From contig PLRX01000093.1 of NCBI GenBank assembly GCA_003164095.1, forward strand, positions 1 through 42,979: a DNA stretch of 42,979 bases. Direction: 5' to 3'. Below the pieces are notes generated by a model that was given only the letters and a program-made list of their open reading frames with translations, had not been told where the DNA came from and searched no databases. Origin of the DNA: Acidimicrobiaceae bacterium (GTDB taxonomy: Bacteria > Actinomycetota > Acidimicrobiia > Acidimicrobiales > RAAP-2). Below are positions 1 through 7,847 of this stretch, piece after piece; the stretch's first letter is position 1; every line of letters starts with the position of its first letter. The translations under genes were made by a program, and so were the position numbers.

Positions 1-1235
1 ACGCCGGCCGCCTCCCGATCCCGTTCCGGCAGTGCGTGGGCGTACCGGTCGAGCGTCATGGTGGCCCGGGCGTGACCGTGGCGCTCGGCAACGGTCCGAA
101 CGTCCACCCCGGCCGCGATCAGGGTGGTCACGGAGAAGTGTCGCAGGTCGTGAAACCGGAACGGCCAACGCTGCCCCGGCGCGAGGTCTGACCGGGTCGC
201 CTTCGGCTTCGCCTCCCGCAAGCGCTGCAGTGCCGGCCTCTCCATCTGCACGCAGAGCCCGGCAAAGCCGTGGGTCAACGTGTCCGGGTTGGCCGCCGTG
301 GCGCCGTTGGCGTTATAGCTGAGGACGTAGGGATCCTCCACCAGGGGGGACTCCGCCTCGGCGGACAGCGCCACCATGTAGTCCCAGCGGCGCCGGAGCA
401 CGGTGACGCCCAGTGGTTCCAGCGCGAGGTCCCGGCTCTGATGGGTCTTCGTCAGTCCGGTGTGCTGCTCTCCCCCGGCGACCGTCAGTGACCGAGCGAT
501 CCGGACCCGGCCTGCGGCAAGATCGAAATCGGACCAACGAAGCGCGACCAGCTCCCCTCGACGGGCTCCGGTCAAAGCCGCCAGAGCGATCGCCGTGGCG
601 AGGACCGGGTCCTCTTCGTCTGCGACCTTCACCAGTGCGGAGAGCTGTTCCGGTGTCGGGACGACCATGTCCTTCCGGACCGGCGACGGTGGTGACGCCC
701 GGTCGGTCGGCGCCCGGTCGATCCATCCCCACTTGACCGCTTGGTGACATGCCGCCGACAGGATCGAGTGGTACTTGTGCACCGTCGACGCCGACAGCCC
801 GTCTGCCAGCCAGCCCCGGTAGGCGGCATCGATGGCGTCGGCCTCCAGTTTGTCGAGGCGGACATCCCCGAGCGCGGGACGGAGCCGGCCCTCGATCTTT
901 CGACGGTTCTCATAGACCGTCCGGGGACGGTGGCTCACCGCCGTCGCCTCGAGCCACTTGTCGAGCAGTTGGCCGACGGTCGCGCTGGTTCGGTTGAACC
1001 TGCCCGCCTCGACCTCGGCCACCAGAGTCGAAAGAGCCTTGCCCGCTGCCTTCTCCGTGCCACGGAACGAGCGCGTGGTTTGGCGGGGCTTGCCGCTCTT
1101 CGGGTCGCGCCCGATGAACGCCCGCAGCTCCCAGTGGCCCGGCGACCGCTCGCGCATGGTGCCCGGTTGGCTCTTCGTGCTCGCTCGACCGGCCATGCCC
1201 GACACCCTACGCCGTTTCCGGCTTCTGTAGGGCAT
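1..1235 (-). CDS. int: Tyrosine-type site-specific integrase (3' end cut by window edge)
   Basis: Site-specific recombinase that would insert and excise a mobile element. The reading frame is open from 1235 to the left edge (411 codons visible). It shows an N-terminal DNA-binding half (motif DKWLEATAVSHRPRTVYENR), the box I arginine in TGARRGELVALRW, box II HDLRHFS with His and Arg, then HGHARATMTLDRYAH, which carries the final His and the nucleophile Tyr at about residue 398. All catalytic residues are therefore present and only the last few residues are missing. The ATG at 1235 is the most upstream start; an ATG at 1196 gives a form 13 residues shorter and equally plausible. The gene lies just beyond the 3' end of tRNA-Val on the same strand, the usual position of an integrase beside its attachment site, so the element should extend to the left. 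Very sure of the family. Confidence 0.93.
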   Translation of the reverse strand, partial: MPYRSRKRRRVSGMAGRASTKSQPGTMRERSPGHWELRAFIGRDPKSGKPRQTTRSFRGTEKAAGKALSTLVAEVEAGRFNRTSATVGQLLDKWLEATAVSHRPRTVYENRRKIEGRLRPALGDVRLDKLEADAIDAAYRGWLADGLSASTVHKYHSILSAACHQAVKWGWIDRAPTDRASPPSPVRKDMVVPTPEQLSALVKVADEEDPVLATAIALAALTGARRGELVALRWSDFDLAAGRVRIARSLTVAGGEQHTGLTKTHQSRDLALEPLGVTVLRRRWDYMVALSAEAESPLVEDPYVLSYNANGATAANPDTLTHGFAGLCVQMERPALQRLREAKPKATRSDLAPGQRWPFRFHDLRHFSVTTLIAAGVDVRTVAERHGHARATMTLDRYAHALPERDREAAG

Positions 1236-1246
1236 CTGTAGGGCAG
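1225..1246. repeat. Tandem direct repeat at the integrase start
   Basis: CTGTAGGGCA occurs at 1225-1234 and again at 1236-1245, one base apart, overlapping the integrase start and lying about 40 bp from the tRNA end. Short direct repeats beside attachment sites can be arm-type integrase or excisionase binding sites. The repeat is seen directly; the role is inference. Confidence 0.5.
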
Positions 1247-1282
1247 GCCCTCCGGCTCCGACCCCAGAAAGTGCCTCTGACC

Positions 1283-1359
1283 TGGTGGGCGCTAGAGGAC
1301 TCGAACCTCCGACCTCAGCCGTGTGAAGGCTGCGCTCTAACCAACTGAGCTAAGCGCCC
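1283..1359 (-). tRNA. tRNA-Val (anticodon CAC), CCA encoded
   Basis: Read on the minus strand, a full cloverleaf folds: acceptor GGGCGCT (1359-1353) pairs with AGCGCCC (1293-1287), the D stem is GCTC/GAGC, the anticodon stem CAGCC/GGCTG holds loop TTCACAC with anticodon CAC, and the T stem is CGGAG/CTCCT-like with loop TTCGAGT. The discriminator base is A (1286), followed by an encoded CCA (1285-1283). An integrase gene starts about 50 bp beyond the 3' end, so this tRNA is the probable integration target. Confidence 0.95.
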
Positions 1360-1419
1360 GGACGACACCGTGCGGACACCGCGACGATGCAGACGAGCAT
1401 GCTAGCCCGTGCTCGCCAT

Positions 1420-1438
1420 CGGATCGTTCCGCGATCCG
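1420..1438 (-). terminator. Possible terminator hairpin after the amidase gene
   Basis: CGGATCG (1420-1426) and CGATCCG (1432-1438) form a perfect 7-bp stem with a 5-base loop, about 40 bp downstream of the amidase stop at 1477. There is no T-run, so termination is a guess from position and shape. Confidence 0.4.
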
Positions 1439-1476
1439 GCGACCGTCGCCGATAGGACACCCTGGAGCGGAACGGC

Positions 1477-2889
1477 TCAGGCCGGCGGAACGGGAGCAAC
1501 CTCGTCGAATGCCAACGCCGCCTCGAGCGCCGCCGCCGACCGGAGCACGACCAGGTCGGCGTGCTGTGGCCCGACGAGCTGCAGTCCGACGGGTACCCCG
1601 GTCGACGACGTGCCGACGCACACCGTGGCTGCAGGCGACCGGGTCATGTTGAACGGGTAGGTCATCTTCACCCAGTTGATGTCGGGCGTCCCGTTGATCA
1701 GTCCGGACCCCCCGAGCGACCGCGGGGGCGGCACGGCGGCCGTGGTCGGGGTGACGAGCAGTCGGACGTCGTGGAACAGGTCGACCAGTCGCAGGTTCAG
1801 GATGTGGCACAGGTCCTCGGCCCGCACCAGGTCGAGGGCCGAGGTCTCGGCCGCCCCGTCGATGAGGAGCCGCAGGACCGGGTCGACCTGCTCCCAGGCG
1901 CCCGTGCCGCGCACATCGGCGTGCGACCGCAGGTTGTAGACCCCCGAGAGGGTCAGCCACGACCCGATGGGGTCCTCGTCGAACACCGTGTCGACCTCCA
2001 CCACCTCGGTGCCCAGGTCGGCCAGTACGTCGACAGCCCGACGGCAGAGTGCCAGCACCTCCTCGTCGATCTCGGCGTAGCCGAGCGTCGGCGACCAGGC
2101 CACCCGGGTCGGCGGCCGAGGATCTTCGAGAGCCGCCGACCAGGAGGCCTCCGGCCGTGGGAGCGAACGCAGGTCGGTCGGGTCGGGACCGACGACGACT
2201 TCGAGGGCGGCCACGACGTCGGACAGCCTCCGGGCCATCGGACCCTTGGTCGACAGGTGCGCCCAGTCGGGCGCATGGGCGCCGCCGGAAGGGATCCGCC
2301 CGAGTGAGGCCTTGTAGCCCGACAGTCCGCAGCAGGCCGACGGGATCCGCAGCGATCCGCCCCCGTCGGAGCCGGTGGCCAACGGCACCATGCCGGCGGC
2401 GATGGCAGCGGCAGAGCCCCCGGACGACCCACCGGGCGTGTGCTCGAGGTTCCACGGATTGCGGGTGGCGCCGAACAGGGGGTTCTCGGTGTCCGCCTTC
2501 CACCCGAGCTCCGGGGTGTTGGTCTTGCCCACCACCACGCACCCGGCAGCAACCAGTCGGGCGACCAGGACCGAGTCCTCGGCGGCCGGGGGTCGTGCCG
2601 CATGGGCGGCCGAGCCGTGGGTGGTGACGTAGCCGGCGGCGTCCTCCAGGTCCTTCACCCCGAGTGGGATCCCGGCCAGGGGTCCCGGGTCCTGCCCCGC
2701 GGCAACCGTGGCGTCGACCGCCGCCGCCGCTGCCCTCGCCCGGCCCTCGTCCACCGCCACGAATGCGTTGACGGTGCCGTTGTGGGCCGCCACCTGGGCG
2801 AGCGAGTGGTCGACCAGCTCAGCTGCCGTCACCTTCCCGCTCCGGACCTGGGACGCCAGGTCGACCACCGATGCCGTGCGGAAGTCCAT
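1477..2889 (-). CDS. Amidase (amidase-signature family)
   Basis: Serine hydrolase that cleaves amide bonds; the substrate cannot be told from sequence. The 470-residue length fits the family. The Ser-cisSer-Lys triad is visible: Lys79 in GIPLGVKD, cis-Ser155 in TPGGSSGGSAAAIAAG, and nucleophile Ser179 in GSDGGGSLRIPS. The core continues with GYKASLGRIP, and a hydrophobic C-terminal half ends in a VPVGLQLVGP segment typical of these enzymes. I chose the ATG at 2889 because the homologous core begins at once (MDFRTASVVDLASQVRSG); the frame stays open further upstream but reads as Arg-rich non-coding sequence. It could be annotated as a GatA-like amidotransferase subunit, but no GatB or GatC is nearby, so a free-standing amidase is more likely. 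It is divergent from the VOC gene with a 107-bp gap. Confidence 0.9.
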   Translation of the reverse strand: MDFRTASVVDLASQVRSGKVTAAELVDHSLAQVAAHNGTVNAFVAVDEGRARAAAAAVDATVAAGQDPGPLAGIPLGVKDLEDAAGYVTTHGSAAHAARPPAAEDSVLVARLVAAGCVVVGKTNTPELGWKADTENPLFGATRNPWNLEHTPGGSSGGSAAAIAAGMVPLATGSDGGGSLRIPSACCGLSGYKASLGRIPSGGAHAPDWAHLSTKGPMARRLSDVVAALEVVVGPDPTDLRSLPRPEASWSAALEDPRPPTRVAWSPTLGYAEIDEEVLALCRRAVDVLADLGTEVVEVDTVFDEDPIGSWLTLSGVYNLRSHADVRGTGAWEQVDPVLRLLIDGAAETSALDLVRAEDLCHILNLRLVDLFHDVRLLVTPTTAAVPPPRSLGGSGLINGTPDINWVKMTYPFNMTRSPAATVCVGTSSTGVPVGLQLVGPQHADLVVLRSAAALEAALAFDEVAPVPPA

Positions 2890-2996
2890 ACGTCGACCGT
2901 ACCGGCGGCGCTGCCACCCGACAAGGGGTGCAGCCGGGCCGGGCGGGTGCCGGCGTCGGATCGACAGGGGCGCCCGCTCGCGAGCAGTCTGGTGCG

Positions 2997-3926
2997 ATGT
3001 CAACCACACCAACCGAGGACGCGCGCATCGAGGGCGCCGTCCTCGACCACGTCGCCCACGCCGTCCCCCGCTGGCAGGATGTTTGGCACCGCTACGCCGC
3101 CGATCTCGGTGCCGAGTGGAACTCGGGCGGTCCGGGCCCCGGGTTCGCCCCGGCACAGCTCCGCTTCGCTAACGGGGCCCGCGTGGAGGTGCTCATGCCG
3201 TGGGACGTCGACGTCAACGACTTCCTCGTGCGCTTCCTGTCCGCCAGCGGGCCCGGGCCGCACCACCTCACCTTCAAGGTGCCCGACCTCGAGGCGGCCA
3301 TCGACGAGGCCCGCACCTTCGGGATCGAGCCCGTCGGCATCAGCTTCGCCGACCCCGAGTGGATGGAATGCTTCCTCCACCCGAAACTCGCCACCGGCGT
3401 CGTCGTGCAGCTGGCCCAGCAGCGCACCGCCTGGAGGAGCGACCCACCCGACGACTACCCCGCTGACCGACGCCGGCGTGCCGACGGCTCGGGCCCGGTG
3501 CCACCCGCCGCACTGCGCCAGGTCTGCCACCTGGTGGCCGACCTCGACGCGGCACTCGCCCTCTTCGGCGGATTGCTGGCCGGCCGGGTGACCGCCGAGG
3601 GCAGGTCCGACAGGCTGCGCTGGGTCGATCTGGCCTGGTCCGGGCCGCTCGGGGTCCGCCTGGTCGGGACCGCCGACGCCGATCCGGACGGACCGGTGCC
3701 ACTGGCGTTGGCCGGCCTGCCCGGCCGGGTCCATCACCTGCGCATGGAGGTCGAGGAACCCGGCGGCGTGCCGGGGGCGGCGCCCGCCACGTCGCTGTTC
3801 GGCACCCTGGGCGGTCCCGACGCGGCCGACGGTGCCTACGAGATCCCCCGCGCCGACAACGCCGGCCTCGGCGTGGTCCTCCTGCCGGCGCCGGGGGCCA
3901 CTGAGCAGGCCCCGGCGTCCCGGTAG
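2997..3926 (+). CDS. VOC (glyoxalase/dioxygenase-fold) family protein, two modules
   Basis: A 309-residue protein with two vicinal-oxygen-chelate modules. The first (about residues 10-140) has VLDHVAHAVPRWQDVW, then GPHHLTFKVPDLEAAIDEA and GVVVQLAQ; the second (about 165-290) begins LRQVCHLVADLDAALALFG and has VHHLRMEVEE. The His residues in DHVAHAV, HHLTF and HHLRM are in places where VOC metal ligands occur, but I cannot confirm a full ligand set. The start is the ATG at 2997 (MSTTPTEDARIEG); the frame extends upstream without resemblance. The substrate is unknown; a ring-cleavage dioxygenase, epimerase or glyoxalase-like lyase are all possible. It ends 10 bp before the next gene, so the two may share a transcript. 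Confidence 0.8.
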   Translation: MSTTPTEDARIEGAVLDHVAHAVPRWQDVWHRYAADLGAEWNSGGPGPGFAPAQLRFANGARVEVLMPWDVDVNDFLVRFLSASGPGPHHLTFKVPDLEAAIDEARTFGIEPVGISFADPEWMECFLHPKLATGVVVQLAQQRTAWRSDPPDDYPADRRRRADGSGPVPPAALRQVCHLVADLDAALALFGGLLAGRVTAEGRSDRLRWVDLAWSGPLGVRLVGTADADPDGPVPLALAGLPGRVHHLRMEVEEPGGVPGAAPATSLFGTLGGPDAADGAYEIPRADNAGLGVVLLPAPGATEQAPASR

Positions 3927-3936
3927 TCTGAGGTCG

Positions 3937-4647
3937 ATGCCCAACTCCATCGACACCGGGGGCGCCGCCGACGGCGGCGAGACCCCCGCACCGCAGAAGA
4001 GCCTCATGGAGCGCCTGTTCTCGCCGGGGCCGACCGTGCCCGACAAGCCCGCCCTCGACAAGCGCGGCAACCCGACCAAGTGGTCGATCGACCGCCTCGA
4101 CGGCCGCGAGCGCATCTACGCCTACACCGCCGCCGTCCTGGCCATCGTGTTCGCGGTCATCGTCTACTTCGAGGAGCACCCGGCCAAGCACCTGGCGCAC
4201 GGCAAGAGCCAGCTCTCCCCCACCACCTCGCTCCTGCTCGGACTGGCCTCCGGGATCGCCCTGGCCGTGACCACTTGGATCGGCCGCCGGGCGCTCGTCG
4301 GGTTCGTCGCCCTGTTCGCCTTCCTGAGCTTCGGGACGGTCAGCACCATCATCGGGCTCCCGTTCCTGATCCTGGCCGTCTGGCTGCTCTACCGCTCCTA
4401 CAAGGTCCAGAAGGCGGCGACCGTCAAGCTCAAGGAGGAACGGGCCGCCGGCCGCGGTCCGGCCCCGGTGCCTCGTCAGACCCGCGCGGAGATGGCCGCC
4501 GCCCGCAGCGCGTCCCGGTCCGGCAAGAAGGCACCGACCGGTCCGGAGGCGAACAAGCGGTACACGCCGAAGAAGCCGACGCCGGTGGCCCCTCCTCCGG
4601 CCAAGCCGTCCCGGCGCGAGCGCAGGGCGGCCAAGGCCTCCGAGTAG
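3937..4647 (+). CDS. Small integral membrane protein with basic C-terminal tail
   Basis: Family not recognised. The 236-residue protein has a soluble N-terminal 65 residues (MPNSIDTGGAADGG...), then about three hydrophobic segments (YTAAVLAIVFAVIVYF; SLLLGLASGIALAVTTWI; ALVGFVALFAFLSFG running into TIIGLPFLILAVWLLYRSY), followed by an 80-residue Lys/Arg/Pro/Ala-rich tail ending RRERRAAKASE. The tail is probably cytoplasmic. The ATG at 3937 lies 10 bp after the VOC stop, so co-transcription is likely. The gene converges on the TetR gene at 4678 with a 30-bp gap. Confidence 0.75.
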   Translation: MPNSIDTGGAADGGETPAPQKSLMERLFSPGPTVPDKPALDKRGNPTKWSIDRLDGRERIYAYTAAVLAIVFAVIVYFEEHPAKHLAHGKSQLSPTTSLLLGLASGIALAVTTWIGRRALVGFVALFAFLSFGTVSTIIGLPFLILAVWLLYRSYKVQKAATVKLKEERAAGRGPAPVPRQTRAEMAAARSASRSGKKAPTGPEANKRYTPKKPTPVAPPPAKPSRRERRAAKASE

Positions 4648-4677
4648 CAGCCCCGGCGAACGGGCTCCGCGTCCGAC

Positions 4678-5364
4678 TCAGGAGGGCTCGGTCACCAGGG
4701 CGGAGCGCAGCAGCTCCAGGATCTCGTTGCGGCGGCGCACGAGCGACCGTGCCGTCGGCTCCTCGCCGAAGGCACGCAGCACCTCCACCTCGGTCAGCAT
4801 GCCGATCACGGTGGAGTAGATGGCCAGCAGGAGCAGTCGCGGGTCGTGGCGCCGCATGTGTCCGGCGTCCATCTCCGATTCGAGGAAGCCGGTGGCGCGC
4901 TGCACCAACGGCTCGACCGCGGTGACGAACCGGGTGGCTGCAGGTGTGCCCAGCCGGCCCATCTCGCGCACCAGGCCGAGCAGCTCGGGACGGCGTGCCG
5001 CCAGACGGAACACCGACCGGACCACGGCCTCGACCCGGGACCACCCCGTACCGGCCGCGGCCAACGACTCCTCGAGTGCCGCCGACAGCTCCACCGCGCT
5101 CCGGTCGATAACGGCCTCGAGCAGTACCTCCTTGCTCGGGAACCAGTAGAGGATCGTCTGCTTGCGGATGGCGAGGCCCACAGCGAGGGCGTCGAGCGAC
5201 GAGGCCTCGTAGCCCCGTGTGGCGAACGAGGCGAGTGCGGCGTCCAGGATCCGTTCGGAGGTGGAGGTGCCCTCGGCGTCGGTCCGCCCGCCGACCGGCA
5301 CGGGCCGTGGCCGGGTGCGGTCCCGGGCCCCGGAGGTCCCCTGTCCTGTGGTCGACCCCGTCAC
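4678..5364 (-). CDS. TetR/AcrR-family transcriptional regulator
   Basis: One-component DNA-binding regulator. The N-terminal helix-turn-helix module is clear (SERILDAALASFATRGYEASSLDALAVGLAIRKQTILYWF split around residues 36-75), including the family signature KQTILYWFPSKEVLLEAV; the rest is an alpha-helical ligand domain. The most upstream start is GTG 5364, which gives 228 residues with a 35-residue unstructured lead. A GTG at 5301 would give a more usual N-terminus. The gene is divergent from the acyl-CoA reductase operon, and a palindrome lies in the 23-bp gap, so it most likely represses that operon and itself in response to a fatty acyl or aldehyde ligand (inference). Confidence 0.9.
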   Translation of the reverse strand: MTGSTTGQGTSGARDRTRPRPVPVGGRTDAEGTSTSERILDAALASFATRGYEASSLDALAVGLAIRKQTILYWFPSKEVLLEAVIDRSAVELSAALEESLAAAGTGWSRVEAVVRSVFRLAARRPELLGLVREMGRLGTPAATRFVTAVEPLVQRATGFLESEMDAGHMRRHDPRLLLLAIYSTVIGMLTEVEVLRAFGEEPTARSLVRRRNEILELLRSALVTEPS

Positions 5365-5365
5365 T

Positions 5366-5377
5366 TACCATATGGTA
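5366..5377. promoter_or_regulatory. Palindromic operator between the TetR gene and the reductase operon
   Basis: TACCATATGGTA is a perfect 12-bp palindrome in the 23-bp gap between the two divergent starts (5364 and 5388). It also contains TATGGT on both strands, which could serve as -10 elements, so a bound regulator would block both promoters. Likely leaderless or near-leaderless transcription of the 5388 gene. Confidence 0.6.
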
Positions 5378-5387
5378 GACAGATCGG

Positions 5388-7847
5388 GTGACCCGCGTCC
5401 GCGACGCCCTGGCCGGTAGGCGATTCTTCATCACCGGCGCCACCGGGTTCCTCGGGACCGCACTGGTCGAGCGCATCCTCCGCAGCATCCCGGACAGCCA
5501 GGTCGTCCTCCTCATCCGTCCCGGTCGCCGGGCGACGCCGATGCAGCGGGCCACCAAGGAGATCCTGAAGAACGACTGCTTCGACCGCCTCCGCGAGGAG
5601 CTGGGCGACGGGTTCGACGAGGCGATGGCGACCCGGGTCTCGGCCGTCGGCGGCGACGTGGCCACCGACGGCCTCGGCCTGGACGCCGGCGGCCTCGAGG
5701 CACTCTCGCACTGCGACATCGTCGTCCACTCGGCCGCCAGTGTCAGCTTCGATTCGCCGCTGGACGCCGCCGTGGAGGTCAACCTGCTCGGGCCGTCACG
5801 GGTGGCCGGCGCCATCATGGAGGCGCGTACCCTGGCCGAGGCCGACGGGCGCACGGGCCCGGCCCACTTCGTGCCGGTGTCGACGGCGTACGTCGCCAGC
5901 ACCCACCAGGGCGAGGCGAAGGAGGAGCTCCTCGACGCCAACCCGTTCACGGTGGAGGTCGACTGGCGGACCGAGGTGACCGCCGCCCGCCGCCAGCGCG
6001 GTGACACCGAGGCCGAGTCCCGCCAGCCCGAGCGGCTGGCCGGGTTCCACAAGGCCGCACGCGAGGAGCTCGGGGGCGCCGGGCTCCACCTCCTGGCCGA
6101 GCGTGCCGAACGCCTGCGCGAGGACTGGGTCAAGAAGCAGATGGTCGAGATCGGCCAGGCCCGCGCCCAGTCGCTCGGGTGGCCCGACGCCTACCCGTAC
6201 ACCAAGGCACTGGGCGAGCGGGCACTGGTCACCCAGTTCGGCGACGTCCTCCCCATCACCATCGTCCGACCGTCCATCATCGAGTCGGCCCTGGCCGAGC
6301 CACGCCCGGGCTGGATCCGGGGCTTCCGGATGGCCGAGCCGATCATCATCTCGTACGCCCGGGGGCTCCTCCGGGAGTTTCCGGGGGTGCCCGAGGGCGT
6401 CACCGACGTGATTCCCGTCGACCTGGTGGTGGCCGCCATCATCGCCGTGTCCGGCGACGCGCTGGCATCCGCTGCGTCCGACGACCCGGCGGACGCCTAC
6501 GGCGGCCCGTCCGTGTACCACGTGGCCTCCGGCGTCCGGAACCCGTTCCGCTACGGCAAGCTCGTCGAGCTCGTGACGGCCTGGTTCCAGGAGCATCCGG
6601 TCTACGACCAGGACGGGCAGCCCATCGTGGTGCCTGAGTGGTCCTTCCCGGGACGGGGGCGCGTGCAGCGCCAGCTCACCCGGGCATCCAAGGCGATGTC
6701 GCTGGCCGAGCGGGTCGTCGGATCGCTGCCGATCCGGGGCAAGCAGGCCGAGTGGATGGCCGCACTCGAGGAGCAGCACCTGCTGGCCGACCGGGCACTC
6801 GGGTACGTCGAGCTCTACGGCGCCTACACCGAGACCGACGCGCTCTACCGGGTCGACCGCCTCCTCGCCCTCTGGGACCGCATGGACGAGGACGACCGGG
6901 CCGCCTTCTGCCTCGACCCGGCGGCCATCGACTGGACCACCTACGTGCGGGAGATCCACCTCCCCTCGATCATCGAGCACGCCCGCGTGCGCACGTCGCC
7001 CGGCAAGTCGGTCAAGACCAACCGGGCCGACCGGGCCAGGAAGAACATCCTCTCCCCCGACCGCCATCTGGCCGCATTCGACCTCGAGAACACCCTCATC
7101 GCCTCCAACGTCGTCGACTCCTACGCCTGGCTGGCCTCGCGCCACCTGCCCCCCGGCGAGCGGGCGGCCTTCGTCGCCGACCTGGTGGCCGAGGCACCGC
7201 AGCTGCTGGCCCTCGACCGCCGCGACCGGGGCGACTTCCTCCGCTCCTTCTACCGCCGCTACGAGGGGGCGCCGGAGGCCCGTCTGCGTGACGACGGGTG
7301 GGACCTGTTCCACCACTTGCTGCTGGCGAAGTCGTTCCCCTCCGGTATCGCCCGGGTGCGTGCCCACCAGGCGCTCGGCCACCGGACGATCCTCATCACG
7401 GGCGCCCTCGACTTCGTGGTCGAGCCCTTCCGGCCGCTGTTCGACGAGATCGTCTGCGCCGAGCTCAGCGTGGAGGACGGCAAGTTCACGGGTCGACTCG
7501 AGACGCTGCCCCCCATCGGCGAGGCGCGGGCCCTCGTACTGGCCGACTACGCCGAGGCCGAAGGGCTCCGGCTCGAGGAGTCCATGGCCTACGCCGACTC
7601 GGCCAGTGACCTGCCCATGCTCGAGGCCGTCGGGTTCCCGGTCGCCGTCAACCCCGAGGCCAAGCTGGCCGCCATCGCCCGACGCCGCGGCTGGCACGCC
7701 GAGACCTGGCACAAGGCGGAGGGCGGCAGCCAGCCGCTGCTCCCACTCGGACCCGTCGACCGGCGGGGCGCGTCCCGCCGCGGTCGGACCAGCCCTGCGG
7801 CGCGTGCCGGACAGGCCCGCCGGACCGCTTCCGAGGCCCGGCGATGA
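5388..7847 (+). CDS. Fatty acyl-CoA reductase-like SDR fused to HAD-IB phosphatase
   Basis: An 819-residue fusion. Residues about 10-420 are an extended SDR/male-sterility NAD(P)-binding domain: Rossmann motif GATGFLG at 17-23, VVHSAASVSFDS, and catalytic Tyr269-xxx-Lys273 in YPYTK. Such domains reduce fatty acyl-CoA or acyl-ACP to aldehyde or alcohol. After a linker, residues about 560-780 form a HAD-IB domain: motif I DLENT (Asp565), motif II Thr in ILITGALD, and acidic motif IV YADSASDLPML. The second motif I acid is Glu567 rather than the usual Asp. The tail is basic and low complexity. The GTG at 5388 is the only start compatible with the Rossmann fold. It overlaps the next gene by 4 bp (ATGA). 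The fusion suggests a product that is both reduced and dephosphorylated, or a HAD domain with another role. Confidence 0.85.
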   Translation: MTRVRDALAGRRFFITGATGFLGTALVERILRSIPDSQVVLLIRPGRRATPMQRATKEILKNDCFDRLREELGDGFDEAMATRVSAVGGDVATDGLGLDAGGLEALSHCDIVVHSAASVSFDSPLDAAVEVNLLGPSRVAGAIMEARTLAEADGRTGPAHFVPVSTAYVASTHQGEAKEELLDANPFTVEVDWRTEVTAARRQRGDTEAESRQPERLAGFHKAAREELGGAGLHLLAERAERLREDWVKKQMVEIGQARAQSLGWPDAYPYTKALGERALVTQFGDVLPITIVRPSIIESALAEPRPGWIRGFRMAEPIIISYARGLLREFPGVPEGVTDVIPVDLVVAAIIAVSGDALASAASDDPADAYGGPSVYHVASGVRNPFRYGKLVELVTAWFQEHPVYDQDGQPIVVPEWSFPGRGRVQRQLTRASKAMSLAERVVGSLPIRGKQAEWMAALEEQHLLADRALGYVELYGAYTETDALYRVDRLLALWDRMDEDDRAAFCLDPAAIDWTTYVREIHLPSIIEHARVRTSPGKSVKTNRADRARKNILSPDRHLAAFDLENTLIASNVVDSYAWLASRHLPPGERAAFVADLVAEAPQLLALDRRDRGDFLRSFYRRYEGAPEARLRDDGWDLFHHLLLAKSFPSGIARVRAHQALGHRTILITGALDFVVEPFRPLFDEIVCAELSVEDGKFTGRLETLPPIGEARALVLADYAEAEGLRLEESMAYADSASDLPMLEAVGFPVAVNPEAKLAAIARRRGWHAETWHKAEGGSQPLLPLGPVDRRGASRRGRTSPAARAGQARRTASEARR

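Noticed and set aside
1477-3156. Longer amidase starting upstream of 2889
   Set aside because: The extra 89 residues are Arg/Pro-rich, overlap the divergent VOC start, and the amidase fold begins right at the 2889 ATG.
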